From assembly GCF_030247195.1 (NCBI RefSeq), contig NC_080672.1:157921167-157985166 (forward strand): 64,000 bases of DNA, given 5' to 3'. Position numbers and translations under genes: made by a program. Shown piece after piece: positions 56,024 to 64,000 of this stretch. This stretch comes from Topomyia yanbarensis. Its lineage: Eukaryota; Arthropoda; Insecta; Diptera; Culicidae. The stretch's first letter is position 1. The number at the start of each line of letters is the position of its first letter. The notes beneath the pieces were generated by a model that was not told the origin of the DNA, made no database searches, and was given only the letters and a program-made list of their open reading frames with translations.

Positions 56024-56223
56024 TGTATCAAACGTTCTTATGTAGACCGTTTGTACCTCTGCATCTCCACGTTTGCTCCGGGAAGAGTTTTTGTTAGTAG
56101 GATGGGGTAAAGACACGTATGATAGATTTATCGTTTATCGAATTAAATCTGAAATACTCGGTTTGTAAAAAACAACTTCAACTCCGGACAGCCGACAGTT
56201 GGGAGTGTTGAATATGTTTGATT

Positions 56224-58799
<2,576 letters not shown>

Positions 58800-59130
58800 T
58801 GCCGTAACTCTACTGAAGGAACTAACTAATAAGTAGATGAATCAGAGTGGGTGCTATCCACATAAAAAAACCTTCCCTAAAGAAATGCCATAAGGGAGGA
58901 ATCAGGTTCTGGACAAGAGCAGTGGTTTTAGCAGGTCGGGTGGTGGCAGCCCAAACCCGTTCCCTGAGTAGGGTTTTGTATATTTTTTTTGATTCTCAGA
59001 ACTTTTTTTAAAGTTTTTTTTGGTCTCTAAAAACACACACACATACAGACATGGTCCCAATTTGTAGAGCTGAGTCGATTGGTATAAGAGACTCGACCCT
59101 CCGGCCCTTGGAGAAATTTTTTAATAAATT
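58800..59130 (-). repeat. Dispersed repeat carrying the family A head, inverted
   Basis: On the minus strand CCAAGGGCCGGAGGGTCGAG, TCTCTTATACCAATCGACTC and CAGCTCTACAAATTGGGACC precede a TGTATGTGTGTG tract (59030-59060). This is the same head layout as family A. Downstream is GGCAGCCCAAACCCGTTCCC sequence not shared with copies 1-4, so it is another subfamily. Confidence 0.6.
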
Positions 59131-60558
59131 TTAATAAATGTAAAAATGATAACTGTTAGATGTTGTTCCGTTCGTTGAGAGTTCTGACTTTTAATAAGAT
59201 CATAGCGAAATAATAGGTCCAGTTCATTTTTAGACTTCATCTGCGGTTGCAGTGAAATCGGTCGCCCAACATTGTTGACACATTGTCAAGAAACATCAAT
59301 TTACTAAAAGTTAAAGGTATGGTACATAAAGGCATAATGGTTTTAACTAATTCTCTCTTTAGTTGAGATATAGCAAATCGCAACCCATTAGCTTGGTAGC
59401 CGAAAATGGTTATATCTATACCGGAAGAGGATTATATAGATTATATTGAATTCCACAACCCCACAGGAAGTCATTAGTTGCTCCCAAAGTTGCGCCCCAA
59501 TAGCGTTAGAGCCAACTAATTCAACTGTTTAAATAGCAAACCGAAACAAATTCTTGTTCCCTGGCCGGTTTGCATCGATATTTAATTTCGTTCCGTCTAA
59601 TCCCGAGGGTAAACACGTTGTCGAAAATCGAACCGTAATCGAAATTTCAACACTCTCCATCGATCGACTAGAAATGGAACCGAGTGGAGTTCCAGACTAG
59701 GAAAAGTGCAACCCCAAGTGCCACTATGGAGTTGCTAGTATGGAATAGAACTGGCCAACAAAAGGCCCGGTATCAACAGCGGTAGGGCGATTTCTTTTTT
59801 CAATTTTGCCATTTCCTCTTGTTCGCGATGAATGCGGAAAAGTGCTCATTCGTTTTCATCTATGGGGATACCAAGGATATAGCAGTAGTGCTAGTGGCCA
59901 TCGTTTCACCGCAGTATCCTTTCACGTCATCGTGGGAACCTACCAGCTTGTTGATTGGTTGCTCTAAACTTTCATTTTATTTGCGAGTAACTCGTGCCTA
60001 CACTATTGCTTCCCGACAACGAGGACCTGTCTTGGCTTTTCTTTGAACCAAATCGAAAATTAAATGTTTATTTTACTGTTCGGTTGTCGCTACTACCGTA
60101 GATGTTTGTAGGATGTTCATGTCCACCCTCCTTGTTCCCGACACGGATGAATACTTTCATTTTCAGAAGGAATATGTTTACTTTACCTACTGGGAACGAG
60201 ATGGCAACGTTTTGCAAACAACCCGAACGATTTGTCACCCTCTCCGTTTGGTGCAAACAACTTTCTGGTGAAAAAGAGATTCCTGAATGAAATTGAATAA
60301 TGAATAAATTATTATTAAAGTCTCTCGATTACACATAGCGTGGACATTTCAGCTGAAAATGATTCAATACAGTAATTTTCAAACCCTTTTTGAGAATTTT
60401 AATCCATCACATCAATACTACTTGAAGCATTGCAAGAAAGTCCACGGTTTAGAAACATCACATCAAATGGGCTCAATCGTTGAAGAAAACTATATATAAT
60501 AAAAAAATTTCTAACGATGGTCATGGGTTCAGCAATACTTTTTTTATGACCGCGCAAT
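59131..60558. other. Partly moderate-GC DNA, no gene called
   Basis: 59560-60290 is balanced in composition and has frames of 62-75 codons on both strands (59819-60046 plus; 60068-60256 minus) without domains I recognise. It looks single-copy. Confidence 0.3.
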
Positions 60559-60696
60559 TTGGGGTAAACAGGTCTATTACACCCCCCTTAAGCAAAAATA
60601 ATTATACTTCAACGTTAGACACTATGATTTCCGCATCAGTTACTCTAATTTATTGCTATATTAGTTAGGAATTAGTTCCTGCTTCATTTTTTATTA
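60559..60696 (+). repeat. Repeat family J, copy 2
   Basis: GGTAAACAGGTCTATTACAC, TTCAACGTTAGACACTATGA and TTAGTTAGGAATTAGTTCCT match 16968-17093. Confidence 0.65.
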
Positions 60697-61797
60697 ACCC
60701 ATTCATACCCATGTTGTTTGTGGACAAAAACGTTTTTAAACAGCTATAACTTTTGATTGAGGCAAGATTTGCTCGCAAAATCAAGTAAGGCTAATAAATG
60801 TGACTATTGCCTTTCATTTGAGCATTAACAGTAACAAGGATCAGCCTTAGTACTGAAGCAATTAGTCTGATTATATTCCGATCGAGCAGTGCTGCCAGGA
60901 ACAGATTACGTTGACAACGGATAATGAATTTTTCGTACATATATCTTCGTTATGGTGCAATTTAGACTGTCTTTGGATACCTTTTCCATGCAATTGAACT
61001 ATTGTAAATATTCTTGGAGAATTGTATTGAGCATAGGAAGGTAAAAATTGAGTAGCTCCTAGCACTGCAAGGAAGGCACCTATCTTTATGAAAAAAGGCT
61101 TTTCGTGTATCTTGATCTCACCGTTTTCAAGGAAAAATAGATTTGAAGCCCTACATGCACTAGGAATAAGTTGTTCGCAATATCCGTTCCGGGGTTAAAT
61201 CACCAAATAGTTCCAAACCACGAGGTACAGCCTACTGATGCAATTCCAAAAATTTTGATACCCATATTGCTAGTATTCCATTGAAATTCGCAAATAGTAC
61301 CCCAGCACTGGAACCTACTTCCGGAAACCCGGATTCCCGGGAACCGACTGAAGTAACCCGATTTATTTTTACCATGTCCAAAAGTGGATGAGTTCCTTAA
61401 TCCAAAACACCCAAAAGTATCGAAATCGGTTGGATATTACCATAGTTATGTGCATTTTAGTTGTGTGGGTACCGACGTCGGCCTGTTACGTAGTAAAAAA
61501 ATTCAGAAGCCCCTTCTCACCCCCCTTACTATATCAACAATATTATTAACCAAAAAGCTTGACTTCGTGAAGTTCTAAGATGTCACAAAATTTCAATTTC
61601 CAGCTATGGATAAAACATGGGAAATTCATTAATTGAAACTTAAAAAGGTAAGGTTAAAAAAATCAGTTTCCTAAGAATTCTGAATCCCAGAACTTGTCAA
61701 ACAAACTTCCCGGAATTCGGGAATCCCGAAAATTATAAAATCTTGTGTTCCCCGAGAACTAAACAATCATTCGTGTACATGTAAATTTTCAAATCGA
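60697..61797. other. Repeat-like stretch, unpaired in window
   Basis: TTAACCCATTCATACCCATG at 60694 and CCTACTTCCGGAAACCCGGA at 61315 are in the style of dispersed mosquito repeats but have no partner here. 60871-61065 has a 64-codon minus frame, considered chance. Confidence 0.35.
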
Positions 61798-62011
61798 GCA
61801 GAGTGAAGAGCGCACAATAAACTTTTTATGAACAGCAAGGAAACGGATACAAGTTTTACACGGTTTAACTGTGTGCAAGTTAATGCCACCAATGCTGAAA
61901 ATCCACTAGACACTAAGGATTTTCGGTAGTGGGTGTAGTAACTCGCACACAGTCAAACCGTGTGCCGTCTCCTTGACGTGTGTAAAGTTCATTGTGCGCT
62001 CTTTGCCCTGC
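61798..62011. mobile_element. TIR element, ~214 bp, no clear target duplication
   Basis: The left arm has GCAGAGTGAAGAGCGCACAA, TAAACTTT and ACACGGTTTAACTGTGTGC. The right arm complement has GCAGGGCAAAGAGCGCACAA, TGAACTTT and ACACGGTTTGACTGTGTGC. The arms also hold ACGGAT/ACGGC words. Flanks show no matching short repeat. Confidence 0.7.
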
Positions 62012-62794
62012 ACGTATGAAAATGCGATAGGTTCAAGTCGTGTACACACGATGATTTACAATCTAGGTGGGTAGGATAGTTTTGGATTGAGTTCAACACT
62101 GCAGAGTGCGACGTGTGTGAGTTTCGTTGACATACATTTATTTATTTTTCTGCTTGCATGTGCGTCGGATTGATACAGGTAAAATTCTATGGCAAAAAGT
62201 TTCTGGTCTGCGGGTACGTAGAGTAATGAGCCTATTGACACCACAGTTTGTTTTAAAAAGATGCGAAGCTAATTTGTAGCGTTTCGTGGTAGTCAACCCA
62301 AAAGGAATACCATCTGGCCAAGATGAAGCAAGTTTTTATTGTTATCTCTGGTTTGCAAGCATTAGTATTATGTATCAATCAAATTCAATGGGGTTGTGTT
62401 TAAGAGGAATTGAAACGGAAACAATCACACCCCCAGCAGAGCGAAACTTACTCTTCCCAACTGCGGCTTGAGCCAGTGTTTTTTATGTTTAAAATTGCCT
62501 CGCCACGTTTTGTCTTAAGCATTACCGAGCTCAAAATTATTTCCCCCAGTTTATCCAGTGTGAGTATCTGTGCGTATTTTTCACAAAGTTGCCAATTGTA
62601 ATCGATTATTGCCAAGAGGAAAAGACAATTGATTAATTGAAATAACAGATTAGTGTAAAAGTATATCAGTAGGCATGGTGTTATGCTTGATTTTAAAATT
62701 TTGTTTTATAGCAAATTGTAACAAATTCTAAGCTAGTACACTCAGGTTCAACTGTTCATTAAAAACTATTTGTACTGCAACTTCAAATTCAAAA
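62012..62794. other. Unassigned stretch
   Basis: Frames of 61-63 codons only; no recognised domain. Becomes AT-rich from 62600. Confidence 0.35.
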
Positions 62795-63034
62795 AATACC
62801 AATATTGATTGGGTTATAGCGAATTTCGCTTAGCCGGATCAATGTCTGGCGTCAAAAATCAATTTCTGGCACCTACTCGTCAAGACCATTCCGAAACTAC
62901 CCATATTAATTGGGTTATAGCGAATTTCGCTTAGCCGGAAGTCGCCATCTTGGATTTCAAAACAACGTCAAACATAAATTACTGCCACCTGGTCAAGACC
63001 ATTCCGAAAATACCCATTTCGCATGGGTTATAGC
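62795..63034 (+). repeat. Tandem repeat, ~95-105 bp unit
   Basis: TGGGTTATAGCGAATTTCGC with TTAGCCGGA occurs at ~62810 and ~62908, and a partial third (CATGGGTTATAGC) at ~63022 where the hAT-type element has inserted. Units also share AAGACCATTCCGAAA. The word GCGAATTTCGC is itself a palindrome. Confidence 0.8.
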
Positions 63035-64000
63035 TAGGGTTCGTCGCGGTTGCGGTAATTACCGCAACCGCGCGGTATTTACCGAACCCGCACCGCAAAG
63101 CCTGCGGTGCGGTGAGACATTTTTTCCCGCAAATGCGGTGCGGGAAATGAGCTTCTACCGCGCGGTTTTACCGCCACCGCACCGCAAATTGATGAAGTGA
63201 TAATTTTGATTATTCTAAATTGATAAACAGACTGCTATAATGAAAGAAAATCTAGCTGTGTCCGAAATATTTTGACGTTATTATTTTTACAACATATTTT
63301 GGACTAGTTATTTTATACTTCTAAGTATAACTTCACAAACTAACCATTTCAAATACATAAAATGCAAGATCCAAATAGAGACAAAATTATTAGATCATTT
63401 AAAAACAATAAATTTTTACTCTTAAATCCAATTTTAAAGTGCATACCTTCTCTCGATTTCTGTTTGAAATCATGGAATTATGGCCCGTTTTCGATATCAA
63501 TTTTTCAACTGTGAATTTTGACTAATTTAAAGGAATTAGAGATGAACTAATTATGCTGGGACTTAAGCACAACACAAAGAATATAATTATCTTCATCAAA
63601 CCAAACGAATTTGGAGTAATTGGCAGTATAGGATACAAATGTATGAATGCGTCCAAAATAAGGAGGTCCAAATTAGGATGACTATTCTATCATTCGTTCA
63701 TCAACATCGTATTTCTATCTTCTTTGATTGCTGTGTAAATTCAATGTGAATTTTTCTGCAGTCAATTTTATTGGACTCTACCTCAAAATGTATGCTACAT
63801 TACTTCTTTTCGCGTACTTCCATTCAAATTTATTATAATTTTCTACCAAATTAAGTCCTAATATTTTTCAGTTAAGACTATTTTGTAATTTTTTTGACGC
63901 TTTTTTGCCAAATGCCACATAGTTTGACTCCGGTTCACTTCAATCGAAGTTTTTGCTATTGTCTCTTTGGGAAAATATTAGAGGAAAATACAATGCTAGA
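63035..64000 (-). mobile_element. hAT-type family E, copy 2, runs off the window
   Basis: The outer end TAGGGTTCGTCGCGGTTGCG is the complement of the right end of 29873-31528, followed by the same ACCGC/GCGGT block to ~63190 and then an AT-rich interior that matches 30600-31380 inverted (CCAAACGAATTTGGAGTAAT at ~63600). The expected 8-bp duplication would be GTTATAGC (63027-63034). The other end is outside the window. Confidence 0.85.

Overview
Eukaryotic, AT-rich, repeat-saturated DNA. The repeat content is most like a culicine (Aedes-type) mosquito: a dispersed family whose head reads GGCCCGGAGGGCCGAG followed by TGTGTATG tracts, non-LTR retrotransposon wrecks of the CR1/Jockey and RTE groups, a piggyBac relic, a hAT-type element and many short inverted-repeat elements (MITEs). 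The organism call is inference from repeat style; no species-diagnostic gene is visible. There is no bacterial gene organisation, and I saw no tRNA, rRNA or CRISPR array.

Layout. 1-1290: copy 1 of repeat family A. 1.3-9.9 kb: AT-rich DNA with short LINE fragments (3.7 and 6.0 kb), MITEs (5.2, 6.9, 7.4-8.4 kb) and weak terminal-exon candidates (1900-2056 minus, 9003-9097 plus). 10.5-15.1 kb: a decayed CR1/Jockey-group LINE whose ORF1 carries a 171-bp (57-codon) tandem repeat; one unit holds an 850-bp AAATCCAAATCG minisatellite that reads as Lys-Ser repeats. 15-24 kb: AT-rich DNA with a TIR element (19.2-20.0 kb) and LINE-tail-like sequence. 24.3-26.7 kb: two MITEs around a dead piggyBac transposase. 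28.3-29.4 kb: a convincing last-exon candidate with poly(A) signal and a possible first coding exon. 29.9-31.5 kb: a 1656-bp hAT-type element with a perfect 8-bp target duplication; a relative runs off the right end of the window (63.0-64.0 kb). 34.9-35.6 and 43.6-44.3 kb: two inverted copies of an unidentified repeat that encode the same short protein end. 37.2-38.2 kb: CCAAT/TATA promoter-like sequence and a 370-bp internal exon candidate. 38.9-40.4 kb: a 1.5-kb palindromic fold-back element. 40.4-41.9 kb: a 5'-truncated RTE LINE on the minus strand. 47.2-50.8 kb: three family A copies in a row, one carrying a 250-bp MITE that is absent from copy 1. 56.2-58.4 kb: a 1.46-kb element with ~207-bp inverted ends between two ~340-bp (TA)n arrays. 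62.8-63.0 kb: tandem repeat.

The host-gene evidence consists of isolated exon-like pieces far apart, as expected for long, transposon-filled introns. I cannot join them into one gene. I found no clear new multi-gene system. The most interesting items are structural (the TA-flanked element, the fold-back element, the minisatellite inside a coding repeat) and the inverted repeat pair whose peptide end is conserved.
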